A stretch of 64,000 bases of DNA from Cardinalis cardinalis. Taxonomy: Eukaryota > Chordata > Aves > Passeriformes > Cardinalidae. The stretch spans positions 164,132-228,131 of the forward strand of contig JACDOX010000118.1 of assembly GCA_014549065.1 (NCBI GenBank). Direction: 5' to 3'. Positions 26,901-37,738 of the stretch are shown here, one piece after another; positions within the stretch are counted from its first letter, which is position 1; every line of letters begins with the position of its first letter. The position numbers and the translations under genes were made by a program. Under the pieces are notes generated by a model. It had not been told where the DNA came from. It saw only the letters and a list, made by a program, of their open reading frames with translations, and searched no databases.

Positions 26901-28252
26901 AGATGCAAGTTCCTCTCATACTGACAGAAAATTGAGAGATAATTTCTTAGGGATGGATACACAGGGGAAAATGAAGAATCCAGGGAGGAATGCTGATATT
27001 TTGATTTTGATTATTTCATCAAAAACTTGGAACACAATGCTCACTGTTTATGACAAATCACATTCTTTTTCTTACCTCAGGTTATAAAAATTTAATTACC
27101 CAAATATTCTTTCATTGATTTAATATGTTTCCCTATTGGCAAAGGGTTCAGCAGTGTATTTTCCGGCCCATTTCATAGTTCAATTTTGGATGGGTCTAGT
27201 GGCAGGATTTCATTCTTCTTTTCAGCTGCCGAATTGATCTTGCAATCTTAAAGGTTTCTTAATGGTCATTTAAAATGCAATTTGTTTCTTTACAGCTTTT
27301 TAAATGCAGTTTGAATAGCATTGTTATTCTTTTATTGTATAAGGATAGGCAACATATTATAACAAAAGGAACTAGCGATTTATAGCAAGATATGTTCAGG
27401 CTTGATCAGTGGTCTCATCTTTTATCTGACTTGTTAACAGTAGTTATGGGCAATATTTTCATTTAAATATCTATCTATCTCTCTTTATATATATGTATAA
27501 TGCCATGAACCCCTCAGAGATGATACAGCAACAACAAAAAATAAGATCAAAAATGGCAAAATGAAAAGTTTTCATCTTCATAACTTCAGCAGTGCGAGGT
27601 TATAACAAATAATTCCTTAAGTTATTATTTTATATGTATGTAATAATTCATTGTCATTTTAATCCTTTTTATGTAACTTTTTAAATTCTCTCCTTAATTG
27701 CTCTTACCTTAACTCTGCAAAAGCTGTTAGAGGGCTGTAAGGAAGAAGGTAGGACAAAGTGAGACTAGGGCTATAAGGGTGTTTGGATCTCTTCTAGCCT
27801 GTGTTTGAATGCACTCCATTTGTTAAAAAAACTCTTTTTTCATAGCAAGTAAGATTAGAGTTCGCACAACAGTCGTGAGTGAATAAGTGACAGAATAACT
27901 CATGTTGACTTTCTTTCATTACTTTAAAATCAAACAAAATGTTTCAAAATTATTAGAATTTGACACCAGTAAGAAGCCATCTTGTTGCTACTTTCTTCTA
28001 CAATTACTGTTCTGATGAGTACCTCCAACATTGGTACATATTTATAAAGGATTTACAAGTCAGAAATGGATGTGACAGCTGGAGAAGTAGAAATTCTGGG
28101 GGTGTTGGTCTCTGTGTACAGGGAAAGGAAGGCTCCAATTCTAAGTTTCAAGGTGATCCGTGCTTCTCATTGGTGAGATTACACTAGGATGAGCTGCCTA
28201 CTGCCATTGGGAATCCTAGCAGATTCTAAACTTAGCACTTCTTATTTTGCAC
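23997..28252. other. Unique AT-rich non-coding DNA
   Basis: No supported gene. AT/GT-alternating stretches occur near 26340-26385 and 27465-27500. A well-formed splice acceptor at 26396 precedes a short open segment. Confidence 0.55.
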
Positions 28253-28645
28253 ATGGAGTGCATCCACTGCATGTCCCAGTACCTCACTTATAACCGTTCT
28301 GGCATAAATCATCAGTCATTGCAGACCCAAAACCTTCCCAAAGGGATAGAAGACATGCTGGAGCTCTCCCCTACTACCTGGAGCAGAACCAAAAACGAGT
28401 TCCAGATGGTAGGTTTTCAAATTGAGAACAGTCTGATTGCCTCTACATCAAAGGCCAGTGCAGCCCAAATTGAGGACAGAGTTCTCATTTGCAACAACCT
28501 TCTAGGGCTCAGGACTGTGTGTCTGCACTGCATCTTTACTGGCAATGAAATTCACACAGGTGCCAATCCTGCATGCTTGCCAGGCAGGCAAAGAGAGGAA
28601 ATTAATGAAGTAACCTGCATCCACATTACAAGGGCAGTGCTCTGA
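28253..28645 (+). other. 130-codon open frame, unrecognised
   Basis: An ATG at 28253 opens a frame to a TGA at 28643-28645. It is the longest ATG-initiated frame outside repeats in the window. The predicted protein has no visible signal peptide, membrane span or domain. It has nine or so cysteines without a regular pattern. GC is about 45%, slightly above the flanks. A frame of this length can occur by chance in 64 kb of six-frame space, and no splice or promoter signals were identified around it. It may be a non-coding exon, an eroded retrocopy or nothing. Confidence 0.15.
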
Positions 28646-30230
28646 ATTGAGTCTTGGCATGCGACTTCAACCTCTGATCCATTAAATATTCAAACATTTT
28701 TTAATACACCAGTGGAGGCCTTAAGTGCATATCACATGACAAACCTTCATCAAAAATAAGCCTTTATCACTAGTCACTAAATCACTAATGAGTTCTACAT
28801 ATCTTTACCAAGTTTGACCATAGTAGATTTCACTTTTAATTTGTTCACATTTGCCTGTGTTTCACATGTTTTTTTCGATGATGAATCATCTTTACTTAAA
28901 CTGAGACCAAACAACTGGACAGTGATTCATGCAGGATTTGAAGGCAAAGAAAGGGAATGGAAAGGTCCTCCATGATTAAACTTGCTTGTTATGTTGGTTT
29001 CTTGAAATGATATACTGGCATTATGATGTATGGCAACCCTCTTCCCCCACAGATATAATTATAGAAAGCAGACTCTTTTAATGGGTGCCATAAATTTTAG
29101 ATCGAAAAGCCTTTCCAAATTTTCCACTTTCAGTAGCAGTAGGGCATCCAAAAACCCATCAATTTTTATCTATATTAATATTTTTAGGAGGCATGTCCAG
29201 GGCTGAAATCTCTGAAAAAACAGATCCTGGGGTAATGAAAATCAATAGGGACCCGTTGATATGATAACATTAACGTGATAAGAATGTAAGTCTCACATTG
29301 AGGTAATAATTAGAGCTTTGCACACTTCTAAACTTTTTCTGAATTGAGAAATACCTTTCTGTATGCATTCAGGTAAATCCAATTGCAGATAGAAATAAAT
29401 TTAGCTTTGTTTCAGTAAAGATTATTAATTAATTTTTTTTGGGGCTTGCCTTGTTGAAGAATGAAAAATAACACTTTTCATGCTCTTATCTCAACGAATG
29501 TGTCTTCCTCCAGACTATTCTCTGATTTAAAGAAGAGGAAGAAGAATTTCTCTAACAAGGTTCTTTGGTAGTATCTCCAGAAAAACCCCCCAAAAACAAA
29601 AAAGCCAAAAAAACTTTGCCCTGCTTGATAGGCTGGCCTGCAGGGACTATAGGAGAAGTAACAGTGTGTCATGAAGATCTCACAATGCAATTTGTCTACT
29701 GCTAATCTTTCTTAAAGCAATGCCTTCAAATATTTGGTTGCATTTGAAGAGGTTAAAAAATCTGATTTGTTTTTTCTATCAGCAATAATAGCATCATAGT
29801 ATTTAAAATTATGGTCAGTTCCATAGTAGAAATCATCAAATCTACTGCAATGATAACCCTAATATCAGTACAGAAAGTCTCACAATGTAGTACCACATTT
29901 GTATCACAGTGTATTTACTTTGTAGGTGATGGAAATGTTTAGCTATTGCTAGAAAACTTTACAGATATATACATGGAACAAGTATCTAAAATATATTTCA
30001 ACAGCATTCAACTAGTGGAGTTACCTTGACAGCTCTTCTTGCATAAACACAATGAGTTATGGGATGAAGACTTTTTCCCAAATCATCATAAGGCAGTAGG
30101 AGTTTGAAATAATTTTCTGTCTTCTATCACTCTGATTTTATTTGAACTGAATATACCTTGAAAGAATGGTGATATGGGTGCAGTTTCATTACATGTTCAC
30201 CAGAATTTCACCCCATCAAAGCAACCTCAA

Positions 30231-30275
30231 GTGTGTGTGTGTATGTGTATATATATATACATGTGTAGATATATT
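30231..30275 (+). repeat. GT/AT dinucleotide repeat
   Basis: (GT)n passes into (TA)n, ending near atgtgtagatatat. It is a compound microsatellite and possibly polymorphic. Confidence 0.85.
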
Positions 30276-31366
30276 GTATTAGTCTTTTTAGAGATTCCAT
30301 GATGCAAGTATAATCTTACCTTGCATATGCTAGAAGTAAAGCTGGATCTTATCCCTCATATTTTCAGTATTTGCAGGGCAAAAAAAAAGAGGGTGTAAAA
30401 TAAGACGCATAGTTCCAGCATACTTAAACTGCAGCTGCCAAAATACTGTGTTGGGAGGGTAAATGGCCCCTAATGGAGCTGTTCATTGTCATAATCATGT
30501 TGGTACTACTATTTGCTATTTGAAAATTACCTCAGTTACGTCTGTGATCAAATAATTTCTGCAGCTGTATTGCAGATACTCTTCGTCTTAGATTTTTCCA
30601 CAACTCTTGTTGCTGCTTTTTGCGAGGCTGGGCAGGGTGTGGTCATAGTTTCATAGTATTTCACCTGGAGTATTTGCTCCTCATTGTCTTGAAAAGTTAT
30701 AGAGTTAGAGTTTCCCTTCAGATGTTGACTTATAATACAGTTGTCAAAATTATTTTTGGTTGACTAGTAGTGTCAGGAGAAAAGAGAATTTATTGTGGAG
30801 GATGCTGGCTTGCTCTGAGAATGTCAAATATCTGCTTTTCTTGACAGAAATTATATGAGAGCAAAATTGAGAGATTTTTCCCTGGAGTGAATGATGGAAT
30901 AATTGCTTGATAAATACTGGTTAGTTTGATATAGGTTTTTGTTTTGAGAATTGGTGGTTTAGATAGAATAATTGGAGGAGCTCTTAACAGTTCTGACAAC
31001 CTTCTTCCACCTATTAATAAATCAAGAGCATTTGTTATTAATATTTAATAGTACTTGAAATACACAGTCTCAGATTAAAAGATAAAAATCCAGGAATTAG
31101 GTCAATGAATTTGCTTAAATGAGGCTTGTAATTCCCATCTTACTTCTATAATCTTTCCTTATATTATGATGAAGATACTGAACACTTCAAATCATTACAG
31201 TTCTGTCTTCATGCAAGTCAGGAAATAACTTGAAGTTACTGTGAAGTGTTTAAGTACTTTAAATCCTCTTGCTTGTGTTATTCTGGAAATTGGTTTTTGG
31301 TGCCATTTTTTAGAGTAGGAAGAGAGGTGAGAAGACAGAAATGCTTTGTACTATTTTGACTTTACA

Positions 31367-31410
31367 GGATTTAAATTTTAAAAGGATTTAAATCAAAGGA
31401 TTTAAATATT
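31367..31410 (+). repeat. Three spaced copies of ggatttaaat
   Basis: The 10-mer ggatttaaat occurs three times within 44 bp with short variable spacers, so the palindrome ATTTAAAT recurs. It is likely a local slippage product. Confidence 0.8.
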
Positions 31411-32259
31411 TACATTGGATGTGTAACTATACTAACAAAATACTCTCATATAAATAGACTGGCTTATATAAAGGCATTCTCTATTTCCAGTTGTAGGCAA
31501 CAGCAAAATGACCTTTGATCACTACTGCAGCACATTGAACAGTAGGATTGTAATATGTGTATTTATTTAAAGTCTAATAATGGTAATTTCTGCCACAAAA
31601 TGATGTTTTCTATAAATGTTTAAATTTTTAATGAAGCAAAGTCTCTGGTAAAATACTACATCTGTTCTTTAACAGTGTCTACACTAGAAAAATGCCTCCA
31701 TCATTACTGGTAAAATCTGAATAAAAATACATGTGAAAATAGTCTTCTCTTTGAAGACACGAAAAATGCGAAAATGTAATACACCATAGGCTTGAGAATA
31801 AGGGTTGAAATTATAAAATTGGGGCTTTTAAATTAGCATGTTCTAGATCATCCTTTATTTTCTGAAAAGTATTTGATTGGGATGAGTTTGTGTCAGGAAT
31901 ACTTGTTCGTAGATGAGGAAATGAAATAAAAATGCAGAGAATCCACTTAAAGAACAAGGTCCCAACAAGCAAAATCTTTGTTCTATGCAAATGACTCTGA
32001 ATTTGTTTATTTCTATGACAAAATAATACGAATTAAAATACCTACTAATGGCTAAAACAGCCAAAAGGGATGGATTGGAACTCTAATGAAATTGCACATG
32101 ATGGGTGATAGGGAATCTCCTTAAGATTTGTCATTTCCCTTCAGCAGATCTCAGTCTTCCTCCTGAAAATTGTCTTCCTGATCAGCATGAGCTAAAACAA
32201 TTATTTTGCAAAGGAGGTACAACACCTTTGGTCTTTCTATTCTTGCATTGTGCCTCCTG

Positions 32260-33050
32260 GGATGGAGGTGATCCTGCACACCTGGGAGCTCTTTCCTAGA
32301 TGGGCATCTGGTGCTGGGCTGACCTAGGTGGGGAGTGTGGCCCTTACTGCCCATGCAAAGAGGCAGTGAAGGGCGCATGCGGTGGCACAGAGAGCCACTG
32401 AGGTGGGGACCTGGAAGATATCTTGGAAGCAGTGCAGCCCAGGAGGAGTCCCACTTAGTTGCTGGTTTTCTGTTGGAGGTTGAACTGCCAGTTTTATTTC
32501 TATAACATTTTTCTTCCAGCCACTCTGGGAGCGTGCTATGCTGTAAAGCTGAGGCAGACCCTGCTCAAGGCTCTGGTCAGCTCTGCATGGTGTCTCAGCA
32601 TCATTTAAGAGTTTATCCTCCTCTGGACCATCCTATGTTTGTAGCTGTCAGCCAGGATTGGAGCATCCCTGGCATGTCCTGAGCCCTTGGACCTGCAAGG
32701 AGCTCCTCTGTGAAGGGCAGGAAGCACCTTCTGGTGGGATCAAAATGTCAGCCTGGCTCCTGCTCCCCACTGTGCTGTGCCACAGCTGGCTGCAGCTCAT
32801 CTTGGCTAGGAAGCAAGACCTGGGACAGAAAATCCACCACCAGCATGGGTCCACATCTGTCCTTCATCTCTGCTGTATTATCTTCCTAGCACAAGAGTCT
32901 TCCTCTAAGGAAGAGGAAGGTCCTCCCTCTTTGCATTTTGAGTCTGGCTGCAAGCAGAGTCCCACTGGTTCTAATAATTTTGGTGGAACAGAGTTCAGGA
33001 TTTAATCTGGGGCTCAATTTACAGATAAATTAAAGGGAGAGCTTAGTTTT
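32260..33050 (+). other. GC-richer block with acceptor and ATTAAA, possible terminal exon
   Basis: GC content rises well above the flanks over about 750 bp. On the plus strand a strong splice acceptor (tataacatttttcttccag, ending 32519) opens into GC-rich sequence, and an ATTAAA polyadenylation-type hexamer lies at 33029-33034. No frame resembles a known protein; the longest (32658-33005) has no ATG start. It could be a terminal exon of a long non-coding RNA, an unrecognised repeat or a conserved element. No strong donor was found upstream. Confidence 0.2.
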
Positions 33051-36000
33051 TGTGTAAACTTCTCAGGTTTTTCTCACTCTCTTTTCAAGAGAGCTGGTGG
33101 AGCTCAGTATATATTCATGCCTTCAGGCTGAAGAGTTAATTGAAGATGCATAGATGGTTGCTCGAAGTCCCAGCAGGAAGTCCCTCTGTTATCTAGTAAT
33201 CATCCCAGCCAGTCTCTTCCAGAGGGTGGCTCAAAGCAGGATTTTAACTTAAATGTACCAAGAGCCAGTCTTTCACTCCTGACTGATTAGTCATGTGATA
33301 CTGCTGTTGCAGACTGTGCTTGCAGTAGAGTAGAAAGATTAAACCAGGCAGTGCTCAATTCTTTCTTCCAGAGAAAGAATTAGCTTCTTCAGGGATAAAA
33401 AAGAGTAATAGTAAAAATATTGTAATTCAGAAGTGCAATAAAAAACCCCAGTTAAGGCTGTGGTGAAAATTTTAAAAATTATTATTATTTATTATTTCAT
33501 TTTTAGATCCTTGTCACTGTTTAACATAAAATTATTTCATGTGTTTCTGGTAGTGAGATTTTCTGAAAGAAAATGCTGTAAGACTAGGAGATTGACCCAC
33601 TGCTCCCAATTAGAGGAACCTGACTCCAAAAGCTCTGTTCTTATTGGATGTATTTATTATTAATTTCTAGTTTACACTTATTCTTTATGAATATAATGTA
33701 TCATCTCATCTCTGAAAAGCCTCTGTTAAATGAGACTTCCTAGTGTTATCAGAGGAGAAGAAAAACAACTTCTTCCTGTCTAATGGTAAAATTAAAAATT
33801 TATTATTAAAATAATTTGTTTCAAAGTGAACAAAATCTTCTGAAAATTGAAAGTTTGAAGAGGGAAGAAAAGCTTAAGATGTTAAAAAACTGGAGGAATA
33901 ATAATTTCACAATTTCATCTGAATTATCAGAGTAATTACAAAACTTTTTGGAAAGGGGATTAATTTATTTTTTCATATTATGACATTCTGGTAGCAATCA
34001 TGTATGTATTGTAGAGCTAATCTATTTTCTAAAGTTTTGGTTGGAATTATGCTGAGCTGGTTAAAATACTTTCCTGTTTCCAGTTTATATTATTTCTAAG
34101 TTATGCACAGAATTTATAATGAGGTTTTGGGAATGGGATAATATAACAAAACATTTTAAAAAATTATGTGAGCCCCCGCCCCCAAAAATCAGTCTTTTGA
34201 AATTGAAAATTTTTGAAATTGAATATTGAAATTGAATATTGAAATTAGTGTCAAAAACCAAGTTTTACTTTAAAAATTTTCTCAGTAGAATTTTAAACAA
34301 ATTGCAAAGCATAATGAAAATCTGGGATCAAAATAGGAAACATTTTAAGGAAAACATTTGAACAATTTTTATTCCTCTTTGAAAAAAGAATTGCTTGAGG
34401 ACACTTACTGGGGGAAATGAAGCGTAAATTTCNTCCACTGGAGACGTGCTTTATTTACAGCTATAGAAAAGAACCTTGCATGTAGGTTTAATATGTTGCT
34501 GTTACAATTTTCTTTTTCACATTCTCTGGTCTTCCAGCCAAGAATAACTAAGCATAGCTTCTTTTGAAGCCTCTTAATAATTTACTGTAATCTGAATGCC
34601 AAATAATAAGACAGAAACTTCTTCCCACAATACAATATCATGCCAGAGTACAAAGAATAGACATAGAACCTCATTGGCAATAGTCACCATAATCTGTTGA
34701 CCCATCTCTTTTTGACAAAAAGACTGACTTTGACTCTCGTTTATTCAAGGGTTTATTTAATTTGGCTCTATCTACTTGTGTCATGGCAGGCACAATTGCA
34801 AGATTGTTCGTTACGTATTACTGGTGCTCTAGGTGCCAGTGGACCAGTAAGGAAGTGCAAAGAGTAAAAAGAGGTGATAGACTGAGGAGAAAACAAAAGA
34901 ACAAAGAAACTGCTAGTTTCATAAGTAGCCCAAAGGGTGTATTGTTCCACTTCCATAAAGCTAAAAATCTGTGATGCTGGCTGGGATATTTGTGGTTTGG
35001 ATAAAGAAAAGTGTAAGAGATGAATCCAAGGAACTGCCTTGAGCATTCCTCTGGGTTTCCTTCACAGGCAGTGGCTCACTCAGGAGAGAACCACCTGCTC
35101 TGGCTCTCACCACTCCAGTGATTTTTTTTTTCTTTTTACCACCTCACTAGTTCATGCTACTCATGCAGGGACAACAGAAAACTTTGAAAAGATTTAACAT
35201 TTTCTGATGATTCCTGCAAAGAACCCCCTGCACAAATCTACACAAAGAAGCCATATTTAGCTTGTGTGGTGTTTTTTGAAAAGTTTTTATTTTTCTATTA
35301 CATTTGCCTCTTCTTCTATATTTTGACACCAAAACACAATAAGACACAATAAGAGACAACAGACAAAATGAAGGAATTACAAAGCCAGGTTTTTAAGGAA
35401 AATGCTTCCAAGGAATTAGGTGAGTCCCGTGTCATTTTCACTTGCCTGTGTGCCCTGAGATGTGATTTCAGAAATCGTTGTGAAGGAAGCTGTTTCAGTA
35501 GAAAATTTGGTGAATGAACCCCTCCTTCCCTCACCCCTCAAGGTCCTGTCAGGGGCTGCTTTGCCTTCCCGAGGCTTCCACTGCTGCCTCGACTGCCCAC
35601 TGGCACATGCTCAGCTGGGCCTGAGCCCAGGTGATTGGCTGCAGTAAGTTTATTAGGTCGGAAATGAGGCAGTTTGGACCATGAAATGTCTGTTTTGAGA
35701 GAAAATTAATGAAAGACAAACCAAATTGCATCTTTTGCATTAGTATGAGACAAGAGGTAGCAGATTTTGTCCCAGTTTCTGAGCATATTTTTATGTTTAC
35801 TTATAATATTTTAAACACATGTACAATTATTTAGATGTAAATAGTGTATATGTAATGTGAAACTTTATTCTTTTGAAAAGTGGTATTTACATTTTTAAAG
35901 TGCTAGCGAACTTTGCTGGCCAAAGCCCTCAGGTCCTCTGTANCCATAAGTACACTAACCCATAAGTACAGACTGGTTTAATTTAATTTTGTAGATTTCT

Positions 36001-37684
36001 GATGTGATTTGGCTTTCTAAGGACCCATTTTCCTTTCTGCAACAGTGAGAAAGGGAAATTTAAAGATAAAATTGTAATGGCCCTTAAGAAAGTAGAGTGC
36101 AGAACAGTAGAATAATTTATGGTAGAAGCGTGTAGTATTGGCTCCTGGTGGAGCACAATACTGCTAGTCATATGTATATGTGTGTGCCAGAATTTATACT
36201 TCAAGACTAAAATCTCTCAAAATATATTTAGTTCATATTAGAATAACCTGGAAGATATGTCAGAATATGTCTTCCAATTGAAACCACCAAAATCTTAAGT
36301 TGTGACAAATGATCCTTTCCAGCAGTGATGTTCTTCCTTTAACTAACAGAAAGCACATTTGTAAGACAGAAATCNTCCAAAGAAAATAATTATAATATAT
36401 GAAGAACTGGTTATACTTCATTACATATTATTTTGAGATGTTGCAGAGTTGGTAGTCAGCACATCAAACATTATGGTCTTCAAATGTGTATGCAGTACTG
36501 AGTACAAACTGTGGAGGGGATAGCCCAAGTGTAAAATAATATTATCCAGGCAGATCCTGCAAATGCTAAGAGTTGTTTTTCCCCCCAGAAAGGAGGCTTA
36601 GTCAATAATTAAAATAAGCAATCCATATTTGACTTAAGACTGAAAGAGCTAAAGGCATGTGCTTTTTTTTTCCACTTGTCTTGGCTTTGGCAGTCCAATT
36701 TAAGCATAAATGGAAGCATAAACATACTGTCTTTGAGAGCTGCTTTTACCAAAGGACTTGACATGCAAATCCAGAACATAAATATAGCTTAAAAATGGCA
36801 GTGCACAAAGATTACTGTTATATCTCCCTCTGTAGCCAGAAAGAATGTAGAAAAGATAACTTGTTCTAGAATGGACTATAAATCAAGGAGAGACTGGCAC
36901 AAATTATTATAGTCTGATCAAAAAGATCTCGCACCTTAAACTGGTGCATTACATTGTTAACCAATGCAGGCCTAATATTTATTATTTTGAGGATATGGAA
37001 AATAGATGATAGGTAAATTTAATGACACACAGAATTTCCAATGAAAAGGTACAAGCATGAATCTTAAGGAGTTTGCAGACTTACTTTGCCAAATTTACCT
37101 CGTTTTTCACTTGTGACTTGAGCTCTTTTGTAGAAAACTCAATTAATTCAGAATCTCCTCTAGCTCATAGTAGACAGCCATTTTATACTACATCACTTGA
37201 ACTAATATGAGTATTTGCTGAAGCTTTAAAGATTTAAAGCAGGGTTAGGACAGACTCTGTGTGTGAGTGCTTCATGGGATGTGCAGTCCACCTGCCACTA
37301 GAATGTGGTTTGAAGTGACTTCTGCAGGATTTTTGTGTGCTGTGCCATCCAGAGATTCAGACTCTTATACTGCATGTGTGTGTTCTCTCTTGCATGGCAG
37401 TAAGTTCCTAGGTATGGGCTGGTGTAAAGGAGGTGAGTAGCAGACCATTAATTTTAAAATAAAGAATGTATTCTTACCAATTCCCTACCAACTCTTCAAT
37501 TCTGTCTTGCTTAGCTCTAATTCTCTAGAAGTAGCAGCCTGGGAACTTGCAGTTATTCTTCCAACTCAGTGGAATGAGTTGGGTTCTTCACAGCATGAGC
37601 TTATGTAAAAAAACCCCAAAAAACCAAAGAAACCCGAAAACTTGCTAAGCACTTTAATTGATTCCATGTATTGGTTTTGTTCCG
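33051..37684. other. Unique AT-rich non-coding DNA
   Basis: No supported gene. An imperfect ATTGAA-type repeat lies at 34196-34246. The stretch 35520-35650 is GC-rich with an open plus-strand frame (35462-35647) followed by a GTAAGT at 35644. Ns lie at 34433, 35943 and 36375. Confidence 0.55.
34196..34246 (+). repeat. Imperfect tandem ttgaaattgaa repeat
   Basis: Units related to ttgaaattgaatat repeat about four times with small changes. Confidence 0.8.
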
Positions 37685-37738
37685 TTTTTTTTTTTTTTTT
37701 TTTTTTTTTGTTTTTTTATTTTTTTTTTTTTTTTTTTC
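37685..37738 (-). repeat. Interrupted poly(T) tract, about 54 bases
   Basis: T25, G, T7, A, then T20 or so: the longest homopolymer-like tract in the window. As a minus-strand poly(A) it could be a retrocopy tail. No retrocopy body was recognised on the left side, where one would be expected to end. Its length may be inaccurate in the assembly. Confidence 0.85.

Larger units (their letters stand above)
28646..32259. other. Unique AT-rich non-coding DNA
   Basis: No gene was seen. It contains a GT/AT simple repeat (30231-30275) and a small cluster of ATTTAAAT motifs (31367-31410). Confidence 0.6.

Noticed and set aside
37402..37433. Possible 32-nt exon between an acceptor (catggcag) and GTGAGT
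   Set aside because: The acceptor overlaps a donor-like GTAAGT and two frames contain stops. It is weaker than the candidates at 58252 and 61043.
37561..37582. 8-bp inverted repeat ccaactca/tgagttgg
   Set aside because: Stems of this length occur often by chance in 64 kb.
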